Translations under genes and position numbers: made by a program | Shown: piece after piece, positions 5,829 through 11,398 of the stretch | How the letters are laid out: each line of letters opens with the position of its first letter | Numbering within the stretch: the first letter of the stretch is position 1 | Notes under the pieces: model-generated | Told to the model about the DNA's origin: nothing | Seen by the model: the letters and a program-made list of their open reading frames with translations, nothing else | The model's database searches: none | Assembly (NCBI GenBank): GCA_002427815.1 | Contig: DIZF01000003.1 | Coordinates: forward strand, 30,280 to 41,677 | Direction of reading: 5' to 3' | DNA from: Ramlibacter tataouinensis | Lineage (GTDB): Bacteria > Pseudomonadota > Gammaproteobacteria > Burkholderiales > Burkholderiaceae_C | DNA: 11,398 nucleotides

Positions 5829-6878
5829 TCAGGTGCTGCGCGGCCGCGCCGCCGCCTGGATCAGCCAGTTGCCCACTTCGTCGGGCATCTTGCGCACATG
5901 GCCCGGCACAGTCCCGGCGGTAAAACCGACGTGCCCTCCTTCCGCCGGTTGCCACAAGGTCACGCAAGGCCCCGCTTCATGCGGCCGTGGCAGGCTGGAG
6001 GCGGGAACGAACGGATCGTTCAAGGCGTTGAGCACCAGCGCCGGGATGCGGATGCGGTGCAGCCAGGGCTTGGCTGACGCCCGCGCGTAATAGTCGTCCG
6101 CATCGCGGAAGCCATGCACGGGCGCCGTGAAGATGTCGTCGAACTGGTAGAGATCGCGCGCAGCGCGCAGCCGCGGGCCGTCGAACAAGCCGGGGTACTG
6201 GGCCAGCTTGCCCAGGGCCTTGGGCTTCATGCTGCGCAGGAACATGCGGGTATAGGACCAGCGGTTGAAGCCGTGGCCGGTGGCCCGCGACCCGGCCGCC
6301 AGATCGACCGGCGAGCAGACCGAGGCCACGGCATCGGCAAACCGCGCCGCTTGCTCGCCGTGCTCGCCGGCCCAGCGCAGCAGGGCATTGCCGCCCATGG
6401 AGACCCCGACAGCCAGCAGCGGGCCGCGCTGGCGCTCGCGCAAGCGGGCCAGGATCCAGCCGATTTCCTCATGATCGCCCGAGTGGTAGGCACGCGGCCC
6501 GGGGTTGAGCGCGCCGCTGCAGCCGCGAAAATGGGGCACGACGTAGGCCATGTCGTGCTCGCGTGCGAAATCGGCGAAGGCTTCGGCGTAGTGGCTGCGC
6601 GACGAACCCTCCAGGCCGTGAAACAGCACCAGCAGCGGTCGGCCGTCCAGCGCCGCGCCGCTCCAGGCGCGGCCTGCAAGGCCTCGCGCGGTACACGAAG
6701 TGACAGGCGTGGGGGCGCTATTCTCCAGCCAGTCCAGGTCGACAAAGTCCCCGTCGGGCGTGGGCCAACGCTCGCGCCGGTAACGGGGCCGCGGCCCGAA
6801 GCCGCGCCGCGCAACCAGCGCCGGCCAGATCGTCTGCAGGTTGCCACCGGGCAACCACCAGGGCGCGGCGTAGTTCAA
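5829..6878 (-). CDS. YheT/UPF0017-type alpha/beta hydrolase
   Basis: A 349-residue alpha/beta-fold hydrolase of the YheT (AB-hydrolase-4, yeast EHT1/human ABHD1-3 related) family; the natural substrate is not known, with esters or lipids the usual suggestion. N-terminal family marker PWWLPGGNLQTIWP (6-19), oxyanion-region HGLEGSS (87-93), nucleophile elbow GVSMGG with S160, acid D288 in NALNDPFVP, and H316 in EGGHVGF complete the triad. The start is a TTG (6876-6878), chosen because the PWWLPGG marker lies five codons in and because the TTG overlaps the TGA of the upstream SnoaL-like gene by three bases (ATTGA), a typical coupled arrangement. It converges on mrdA with only 40 bases between stops and no clear U-tract terminator there. 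Confidence 0.92.
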   Translation of the reverse strand: MNYAAPWWLPGGNLQTIWPALVARRGFGPRPRYRRERWPTPDGDFVDLDWLENSAPTPVTSCTARGLAGRAWSGAALDGRPLLVLFHGLEGSSRSHYAEAFADFAREHDMAYVVPHFRGCSGALNPGPRAYHSGDHEEIGWILARLRERQRGPLLAVGVSMGGNALLRWAGEHGEQAARFADAVASVCSPVDLAAGSRATGHGFNRWSYTRMFLRSMKPKALGKLAQYPGLFDGPRLRAARDLYQFDDIFTAPVHGFRDADDYYARASAKPWLHRIRIPALVLNALNDPFVPASSLPRPHEAGPCVTLWQPAEGGHVGFTAGTVPGHVRKMPDEVGNWLIQAAARPRST

Positions 6879-7324
6879 TGCAGCACCTGGGGACCGCCGG
6901 AGATCTCCTGGATGTCGCTCTGGGTGCCCGGACTGGCGTGGTGCGCCACGATGCGCCAGCCCTGGGCGGTCTTGTGATAGACGTTGGTGGCGATGACCCA
7001 GGCCTGGGCCGGGCCCGCGGGACCCAACACTTCGACACGCTCGAGCACGTTGTGAACGGCACTGGCAACCGCCTGGATTTTCCGGGCGCGCTCCGGCCAG
7101 GCCCGGATGCTGCCATTGCTGAACATGGCTTCGAAGGTGGCGCGGATCGCGACCGCGCCAACCACCCGCGGGCGGCCGGGGTGGATGCAGACGATGTCGT
7201 CCTCGTCGGCCCAGCAGGCCATGAGTCTGTCGATGTCGCCGCTTTGCAGCGCCTCGTAGAACGCGGCTTCGATGTCGTCGGCGTCGCCTTCGAGGTTGGC
7301 CGCCTGAAGTTTGGTCTTTCTCAT
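6875..7324 (-). CDS. SnoaL/NTF2-like family protein
   Basis: A 149-residue protein of the NTF2-like superfamily (SnoaL_3/DUF4440 style). These cone-shaped folds are used as small isomerases, as hydrolases or as non-catalytic ligand binders; no activity can be assigned. Family features: the N-terminal helix ADDIEAAFYEALQSGDIDRLMACWADEDDIVCIHPG, the VVGAVAIRATFEAMF segment, and C-terminal strands ending AWVIATNVYHKTAQGWRIVAHHASP, with the W-R-I-V-x-H-H-x-S ending common in this group. I chose the ATG at 7324 (MRKTKLQAANLEG). The frame is open to an ATG at 7384, but that 20-residue extension would cover the lemA promoter region and does not look like the family. No strong Shine-Dalgarno is seen at either. 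It precedes and overlaps the hydrolase gene, so the two are probably one operon, divergent from lemA. Confidence 0.85.
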   Translation of the reverse strand: MRKTKLQAANLEGDADDIEAAFYEALQSGDIDRLMACWADEDDIVCIHPGRPRVVGAVAIRATFEAMFSNGSIRAWPERARKIQAVASAVHNVLERVEVLGPAGPAQAWVIATNVYHKTAQGWRIVAHHASPGTQSDIQEISGGPQVLH

Positions 7325-7422
7325 GGAGCTGACGGCGATTTTGCCTGCATTCCCAGACTTGAAACGGCCCGGCAGGACACCCATCTATGCTACCGTTGCC
7401 CTCTCATCCCAAGGAAAAGAAC
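7325..7422 (+). promoter_or_regulatory. Divergent intergenic region with candidate lemA promoter and RBS
   Basis: This 98-base gap separates the divergent SnoaL-like gene and lemA. On the plus strand TTGAAA (7359-7364) and TATGCT (7386-7391) resemble -35 and -10 elements, but the spacer is 21 bases, longer than ideal, so the pair is only a candidate. The lemA ribosome binding site AAGGA (7411-7415) lies seven bases before the ATG at 7423 and is convincing. Confidence 0.4.
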
Positions 7423-8010
7423 ATGAAACGTTGGTTCTTCATGATCCTGGTGGCCCTGTCCTTGACCGGCTGCGGCTACAACGATTTCCAGCGCCTGGAC
7501 GAGCAGACCAAATCGGCCTGGAGCGAGGTGCTCAACCAGTATCAGCGCCGCGCCGATCTCGTGCCCAATCTGGTCGCCACCGTGAAGGGCGAGGCCAATT
7601 TCGAGCAGGAGACGCTGACCAAGGTGGTGGAGGCGCGCGCCAAGGCCACCTCGATCCAGGTCACGCCCGAAACCTTGAACAACCCCGAAGCGTTCGCGAA
7701 GTTCCAGCAGGCCCAGGGCGAACTGTCCGGCGCGCTCAGCCGGCTGATGGCCGTGGTCGAACGCTATCCGGACCTGAAGTCCAACCAGTCCTTCCGTGAC
7801 CTGCGGGTGCAGCTGGAAGGCACCGAGAACCGCATCACGGTCGCGCGCAACCGGTACATCCAGACCGTGCAGGAGTACAACGTACTGGCACGCAGCTTCC
7901 CGACCAACCTCACGGCGATGGTGTTCCATTACCAGCCCAAGCCCACTTTCACCGTCCAGAACGAGGCGCAGATCTCGGTGCCGCCTGCGGTCGACTTCAA
8001 CAAGAAGTGA
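7423..8010 (+). CDS. lemA: LemA family lipoprotein
   Basis: A 195-residue LemA-family protein; the family is an elongated helical bundle with a membrane-anchored N-terminus and no settled biochemical role. The N-terminus MKRWFFMILVALSLTGCGYN is a lipoprotein signal peptide with lipobox L-T-G-C (Cys17), so the mature protein should be lipid-anchored. LemA hallmarks follow: YNDFQRLDEQTKSAWSEVLNQYQRRADLVPNLVATVKG (the conserved Q-x-x-RRxDLxPNLVxTVKG), EARAKA, the long helix QAQGELSGALSRLMAVVERYPDLKSNQSFRDLRVQLEGTENRITVARNRYI, and NVLARSFPTN. The ATG at 7423 is set by AAGGA and the signal peptide. First gene of a three-gene plus-strand module with two TPM-domain proteins; the next starts 56 bases on. 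Confidence 0.95.
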   Translation: MKRWFFMILVALSLTGCGYNDFQRLDEQTKSAWSEVLNQYQRRADLVPNLVATVKGEANFEQETLTKVVEARAKATSIQVTPETLNNPEAFAKFQQAQGELSGALSRLMAVVERYPDLKSNQSFRDLRVQLEGTENRITVARNRYIQTVQEYNVLARSFPTNLTAMVFHYQPKPTFTVQNEAQISVPPAVDFNKK

Positions 8011-8066
8011 CGCACGGCACACTCCGGCCCCGGCCAGCCTCATCCTCCACTGAACAGGACTCATCC

Positions 8067-8984
8067 ATGCGCACGGCCCGGATCGTGTCAGGCTGGCTCG
8101 CGGCCTTGCTGCTTCTGGCCGGGCTGGCGGGCTGGGCGCCGGCGTGGGCGCAGGGTCTGCTGCCGGTGCCGCCACTGACGGCACGGGTCATCGACCAGAC
8201 CGGCACGCTCGACGCCATCCAGCTCAAGGGCCTGGAAGACAAACTGGCGGCGCTGGAGCAGACCAAAGGCACGCAGATCGCGTTCCTGATGGTGGCCACC
8301 ACCCAGCCCGAAGACATCGCCAGCTACGCCAACCGCGTGGGCAACGCCTGGAAGATCGGCCGCAAAGGTGTCGGCGACGGCGTGTTGCTGGTCGTCGCCA
8401 AGGATGACCGCAAGGTCCGCATCGAGGTGGCCAAGACACTGGAAGGCGCCGTTCCCGACCTGGCGGCCAAACAGATCATCGACGATGCCATCACGCCCAA
8501 TTTCCGCAAGGGCGACTTTGCCGCCGGACTGCAAGCCGCGGCCGACCAACTCATCGCCCGGGTCAATGGCGAGGCATTGCCGCCACCGAAGCAGCCCCAG
8601 ACCGGGCGCGGCGGCGGCGCCGGCGGTTTCGACTGGATGAACCTGGCGATCTTCCTGTTCATTGCCGTGCCCATCGTCGGCGGTGTGCTGCGCGGCATCC
8701 TGGGGCGCAAGCTCGGCTCGATCGTCACCGCGGGCGGCGTCGGTGCGATCGCACTGTTGATCACCTCGAGCCTGGTCATCGCCGGCATCGCGGGCGTGGT
8801 CGCGCTGCTGTTGTCGATCATGTCCGGCGGCGCGCCCGGCCTGGGTTCGCGCCGCGGTGGCTGGGGCGCCGGTCCCTGGATCGGTGGCGGTGGTGGCGGC
8901 GGCTGGGGCGGTGGTAGCGGCGGCGGCTTCAGCAGTGGCGGCGGCGGCGATTTCGGCGGCGGCGGCGCCTCGGGAGACTGGTGA
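8067..8984 (+). CDS. TPM-domain (YgcG-type) membrane protein with Gly-rich C-terminus
   Basis: A 305-residue protein of the TPM_phosphatase/YgcG family, commonly encoded beside LemA. It starts MRTARIVSGWLAALLLLAGLAGWAPAWA-QG, a Sec signal peptide with likely cleavage after residue 28. The TPM domain covers about 35-175: VIDQTGTLDAIQLKGLEDKLAALEQTKGTQIAFLMVATTQPEDIASYANRVGNAWKIGRKGVGDGVLLVVAKDDRKVRIEVAKTLEG..., with the family's KGTQIA and GDGVLLVVAKDDRKVRIEV segments. Two or three hydrophobic helices follow (about 191-267). The C-terminal 40 residues are a Gly/Ser run ending GGGGASGDW, usual for YgcG-type proteins. Start ATG 8067 has AGGA upstream. The stop TGA shares one base with the next ATG (TGATG), so translation is probably coupled. 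The family name implies a phosphatase, but activity for bacterial members is not established. Confidence 0.92.
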   Translation: MRTARIVSGWLAALLLLAGLAGWAPAWAQGLLPVPPLTARVIDQTGTLDAIQLKGLEDKLAALEQTKGTQIAFLMVATTQPEDIASYANRVGNAWKIGRKGVGDGVLLVVAKDDRKVRIEVAKTLEGAVPDLAAKQIIDDAITPNFRKGDFAAGLQAAADQLIARVNGEALPPPKQPQTGRGGGAGGFDWMNLAIFLFIAVPIVGGVLRGILGRKLGSIVTAGGVGAIALLITSSLVIAGIAGVVALLLSIMSGGAPGLGSRRGGWGAGPWIGGGGGGGWGGGSGGGFSSGGGGDFGGGGASGDW

Positions 8985-9514
8985 TGGCGCACGCAAGAAG
9001 AAGCTTCGGACGCATCCTGGGCCGCATGCTGTGGCACCGCTGGCGGGACGAGTCGGACACCCACAAGGCGATTCCGCCCCAGCTCGTCGATCGTCTGATG
9101 CACCGCGTGGCAGCCAGCGAACACCGCCACAGCGGCCAGATTCGCATTTATGTCGAGGCCGGCCTGCCCATGAGCTACCTCTGGCGCGACGCCGGTCCGC
9201 GTGAGCGGGCCGTGGCCATGTTCAGCAAGCTGCGGGTATGGGATACCGAATTGAACAACGGCGTGCTGATCTACCTGCTGCTGGCGGAGAACGCGATCGA
9301 AATCGTCGCGGACCGCGGCCTGAGCAGCCGGGTGGCGCGGGACGAATGGCAGGCCATCGTGGCGAGCATGGGTTCGGCCTTCCGTGACCGGCGCTTCGAG
9401 GATGGCCTGACCCAGGCGCTGGAAGAAGTCTCGGCGCTGCTGGTGAAGCACTTCCCGCTGCGCGCCGGGCAAACCATTACCAACGAATTGCCCGACCAGC
9501 CGGTCCTGGGCTGA
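8984..9514 (+). CDS. Second TPM-domain protein, apparently cytoplasmic
   Basis: A 176-residue protein with a TPM-like domain but no signal peptide or membrane helix. The N-terminus is basic (MAHARRSFGRILGRMLWHRWRDE). Domain segments: IPPQLVDRLMHRVAASEHRHSGQIRIYVEAGLPMSYLW, RAVAMFSKLRVWDTELNNGVLIYLLLAENAIEIVADRGLSSRV, then WQAIVASMGSAFRDRRFEDGLTQALEEVSALLVKHFP, matching the TPM order of central strand (NNGVLIYLLLAENAIEIVADRGL) and C-terminal helices. The start is ATG 8984, overlapping the previous stop by one base; an in-frame GTG at 8981 is the only near alternative. Its pairing with the exported TPM protein and LemA suggests a joint membrane-linked function, not known. A group II intron begins 31 bases downstream on the opposite strand. 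Confidence 0.9.
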   Translation: MAHARRSFGRILGRMLWHRWRDESDTHKAIPPQLVDRLMHRVAASEHRHSGQIRIYVEAGLPMSYLWRDAGPRERAVAMFSKLRVWDTELNNGVLIYLLLAENAIEIVADRGLSSRVARDEWQAIVASMGSAFRDRRFEDGLTQALEEVSALLVKHFPLRAGQTITNELPDQPVLG

Positions 9515-9545
9515 TTGGCCGCGCAGCCAGCGGCGCAGGTTCGCA
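9515..9545 (-). other. 3' exon flank of the group II intron
   Basis: Short gap between the TPM gene stop and the intron 3' end. GCCGC-GCAGCCA-GCGGC (9519-9535) could form a weak five-pair hairpin; there is no U-tract. On the minus strand the first exon bases after the intron are TGCGAACC. Nothing else is recognised. Confidence 0.4.
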
Positions 9546-9619
9546 ATCGGGATAGGGGCCGGTCAACGAACACCGGACCCCTCCCACACCACCCGGCATG
9601 CGGGTCCGCACCGGGCGGT
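9546..9619 (-). ncRNA. Group II intron domains V and VI
   Basis: Domain V on the minus strand runs from ACCGCCCGG (9619-9611) through TGCG-GACC-CGCA to CCGGGTGGT (9596-9588), giving a nine-pair stem with one G-U pair, a TG bulge, and a capped inner stem; CCGC carries the catalytic triad region. Domain VI (9585-9546) pairs GGGAGGGGTCCGG with CCGGCCCCTATCCC, leaving one bulged A at 9553, eight nucleotides from the 3' end counting itself, which is the expected branch-point position. The structure was paired by eye, not folded computationally. Confidence 0.85.
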
Positions 9620-9633
9620 TCGAGAAGTTGAGG

Positions 9634-11004
9634 TCAGCACAGGCGGGGAACGCCAAGACGGTCGAAGTAGGCGATGGTGAGCACCCGGTTCAGCCCGAGT
9701 GGGCTGTTGTGCCACCAGCGGCGAGAGTTGCCGGCGATCTGGGCCGCCACGTCGCTGCTGGCACCCAGGGCGCGCAACTCGCGGTACATGGTCGGGCCCC
9801 GACACCAGAACTTCAACTGGATGGCACGCAGGCGATGGCGTAGCCATTCGTCCAGTCGTCGCCAGACACTCGGCGTCTGCGCGAGCTGGAAGTACGCCTT
9901 CCACCCCGGCAGGAACACCTGCAAGTCCTGCGCGATCTGGCTCATGCTGCACCCGGTCTGGCGTCGGGTCATCTGGCCGATACGCTGCTTGTAGCGTTGC
10001 ACCGCCTCCCCGGCTACTGCCAGCTTCACTTGCCCTTGAGGGGCAGCCCACAGGCAGTAGCCCAAGAACTTGCGCCCCCAGACCGCAACTACGGCCGTCT
10101 TGGTCTCATTGACCTTCAGCCGCAACCGGGCATAGCAGGCCCGCAGCCCGTCCAGCACCCGTTGCCCGGCACGCTTGCTCTTCACGTAGACGTTGCAGTC
10201 GTCCGCGTAGCGCACGAACTTGTGCCCCTTGCGTTCGAGTTCGCGGTCCACTTCGTCGAGCAGCACGTTGGCCAGCAGCGGCGACAGCGGCTCGCTTTGC
10301 GGCGTGCCCTCCACGCGCATCTGCATGACCCCGTTCGCCATGATGCCGGCGTCCAGGTAGTGACGGATCAGTCGCAGCACCGCCTTGTCGGCAATGCGCC
10401 TGGCCAGTCGATCCATCAGGATGTCGTGGTTCACGCGGTCGAAGAATTTCTCCAGGTCCACGTCCGCCACCACACGCCTGCCTTGCTCCACGTACTGCCT
10501 GGCCGCCCGAACCGCCCCGTGCGCGCTACGCCCCGGTCGAAATCCGTAGCTGTGCTCGCTGAAGGTCGGATCGATGAGCGGTTGCAGCACTTGCAACAGG
10601 GCCTGCTGGATCAGTCTGTCCACCACGGTGGGAATCCCCAATTCCCGCGTCCCTCCGCCCGGCTTGGGGATGCCCACGCGGCGTACCGGACTGGGCCGGT
10701 AGCTGCCGTCGAGCAGGTCGCGCCGGATGTCGGGCCATTGGGTCTTGAGGTCTTCCCCCGTTTGCTGCACCGTGCGTCCATCGACGCCGGCGCTCCCCTT
10801 GTTGGCTTTGACGCGTTTCCACGCCGCCGCCATGTTGTGCTTTGCCAGTGCCTGCCCAAGCAGGTCCTCCGGCCCCCAGTGCGTTTGCTCATGCCGCGAC
10901 GGCTGTGCTTCATCGCGCCCGCGCTCGGGCGAGGCTTCACCCCGCCCTCCCGTCGGCCGCTCCGCTTGCGCGGACTTCTGATGCATTGCACGTCCGGTCA
11001 ACAT
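9634..11004 (-). CDS. ltrA: Group II intron reverse transcriptase/maturase
   Basis: A 456-residue intron-encoded protein that helps fold its intron RNA and copies it into DNA during mobility. RT domain: ...KANKGSAGVDG (67-76), VGIPKPGGGTRELGIPTVVDRLIQQA (110-135), FSEHSYGFRPGRSAHGAV (148-165), motif A DVDLEKFFDRVNHD (181-194, D183), GTPQSEPLSPLLANVLLDEVD (233-253), and YADD (266-269; D268, D269). The maturase (X) domain follows (about 335-400). The C-terminus (SRRWWHNSPLGLNRVLTIAYFDRLGVPRLC) shows no HNH endonuclease, as in many bacterial introns lacking En. The catalytic aspartates are intact, but PQSEP replaces the usual PQG-x-P, a possible defect. The ATG at 11004 is preceded by AAGGA at long spacing; Met7 and Met58 are other possible starts. 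Confidence 0.93.
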   Translation of the reverse strand: MLTGRAMHQKSAQAERPTGGRGEASPERGRDEAQPSRHEQTHWGPEDLLGQALAKHNMAAAWKRVKANKGSAGVDGRTVQQTGEDLKTQWPDIRRDLLDGSYRPSPVRRVGIPKPGGGTRELGIPTVVDRLIQQALLQVLQPLIDPTFSEHSYGFRPGRSAHGAVRAARQYVEQGRRVVADVDLEKFFDRVNHDILMDRLARRIADKAVLRLIRHYLDAGIMANGVMQMRVEGTPQSEPLSPLLANVLLDEVDRELERKGHKFVRYADDCNVYVKSKRAGQRVLDGLRACYARLRLKVNETKTAVVAVWGRKFLGYCLWAAPQGQVKLAVAGEAVQRYKQRIGQMTRRQTGCSMSQIAQDLQVFLPGWKAYFQLAQTPSVWRRLDEWLRHRLRAIQLKFWCRGPTMYRELRALGASSDVAAQIAGNSRRWWHNSPLGLNRVLTIAYFDRLGVPRLC

Positions 11005-11382
11005 GTCTCGTCACTGTCCTTCTCGTTCGGCCCTTCGTCGGGTCGCCCCGACTATTACGGCCTCTGCTGACTTCTCGCTCCGGGCAAACCCGTCGCCCTT
11101 TCAGGCACAAGGCGAGATCTCCCCAGGTAAGAACGCGATCCTTCCCCGCACAGTCGCCCCATTTACGCCACCTCGCCTTGACCACAAGAGCTTCACGGTA
11201 TCTTGCCCGCTCGCCCTGCTTGGCAGCGCCTCATATGAGGTTTGTGTACCTCGACTCACGGTTTCGCTCCACGCTTCCTTCCCACGCTCGGTCACCCTCA
11301 CGCAGTTGCGCTTCACTTCGCTCGCTGTGGTCAGCTCGCGGGAGGACTTGCACCCCCAAGATCGCGCCCATGCTGGGCGCAA
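11005..11382 (-). ncRNA. Group II intron 5' ribozyme region (domains I-III and start of IV)
   Basis: These 378 bases carry no gene; they are the 5' catalytic RNA of the intron. The 5' terminal hairpin GCGCCCAGCATGGGCGC lies at 11380-11364. The exon-binding sites are GTGAGGG (EBS2, 11301-11295) and TCGAG (EBS1, 11254-11250), in the expected 5'-to-3' order. The CCTCATATGAGG palindrome (11240-11229) just after EBS1 is probably a stem of domain I. The rest was not folded base by base. Any short reading frames here are incidental. Confidence 0.8.
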
Positions 11383-11398
11383 TCGAGTAGGGTGAGGG
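11383..11398 (-). other. 5' exon / intron-binding sites IBS2 and IBS1
   Basis: The last 16 bases of the window, read on the minus strand, are the insertion target upstream of the intron. CCCTCAC (11398-11392) is exactly complementary to EBS2 and CTCGA (11387-11383) to EBS1, with the usual gap between them. The gene or intergenic region that this exon belongs to lies beyond the window. Confidence 0.75.

Larger units (their letters stand above)
9546..11382 (-). mobile_element. Group II intron with reverse transcriptase/maturase (about 1.84 kb)
   Basis: Self-splicing retroelement that inserts by reverse splicing and target-primed reverse transcription. Read on the minus strand, the 5' end is TTGCGCCCAGCATGGGCGCG (11382-11363), close to the GUGCG consensus but with U first. 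The domain IV ORF is 9634-11004, domain V about 9588-9619, domain VI 9546-9585, and the intron ends in GAT (9548-9546), fitting the usual AY 3' end. EBS2 (GTGAGGG, 11301-11295) and EBS1 (TCGAG, 11254-11250) pair with the 5' exon at 11398-11383. The length is normal for a bacterial intron of this type. It sits antisense to, and just beyond, the lemA-TPM genes, so it interrupts no coding frame visible here. Boundaries are inferred from conserved structure and could shift by a base. Confidence 0.9.

Noticed and set aside
7325..7384. N-terminal extension of the SnoaL-like protein to an ATG at 7384
   Set aside because: It adds 20 residues unlike the family, has no ribosome binding site, and would cover the divergent lemA promoter region.
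8324..9472. 382-codon minus-strand frame with proline runs
   Set aside because: It is the complement of the Gly-rich tail of the first TPM protein and of the second TPM gene; the Pro runs are simply reversed Gly codons.
9515..9550. Possible tRNA 3' half (GGTTCGCAATC resembles a T-loop)
   Set aside because: No acceptor, D or anticodon arms can be paired around it, and the match crosses the intron boundary at 9546.
9997..11070. 357-codon plus-strand frame opposite the intron protein
   Set aside because: It is a mirror of the reverse transcriptase gene, which has all RT motifs on the minus strand.

Overview
The window is high-GC, densely packed DNA that looks like a chromosome segment of a betaproteobacterium, most likely Burkholderiales and probably Comamonadaceae. 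This rests on gene order (gatA-gatC divergent from mreB-mreC-mreD-mrdA), on the protein style (for example the MreC N-terminus MPLGTLDRTPPPFFKQG) and on base composition. No database search was run, so the family placement is inference.

Layout. Positions 1-891 (minus strand) hold gatC and the 5' part of gatA, two subunits of the tRNA-dependent amidotransferase. They are separated by an unusual tandem pair of 110/111-base repeats (371-591), bounded by three copies of one 10-base sequence that contains the gatC stop and the gatA start. Positions 892-1151 are the divergent control region. Positions 1152-5788 (plus strand) are the rod-shape cluster mreB, mreC, mreD and mrdA (PBP2), which builds and guides the lateral-wall elongasome. 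rodA/mrdB, often the next gene, is not here. Positions 5829-7324 (minus strand) are a YheT-type alpha/beta hydrolase and a SnoaL/NTF2-like protein, overlapping by 4 bases. Positions 7423-9514 (plus strand) are a LemA lipoprotein followed by two TPM-domain proteins, one exported or membrane-bound and one apparently cytoplasmic; the module resembles the widespread LemA/YgcG pairing.

Positions 9546-11382 (minus strand) are an apparently near-full-length group II intron carrying a reverse transcriptase/maturase gene. It lies 31 bases past the last TPM gene and faces it. Domain V, domain VI with a bulged branch-point A, EBS1 and EBS2 can be read, and EBS1/EBS2 pair with 5' exon sequence in the last 16 bases of the window.

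Most of the window is ordinary core genome. The parts worth a second look are the gatC-gatA repeat pair, which creates a translatable 74-codon frame joined to both genes by ATGA overlaps; short leader frames ending exactly on the mreB and mrdA start codons; an Ala-rich tail on PBP2; and the group II intron with an atypical PQSEP motif in its RT and a U instead of G as its apparent first base. I did not find a clear new defence or signalling system.
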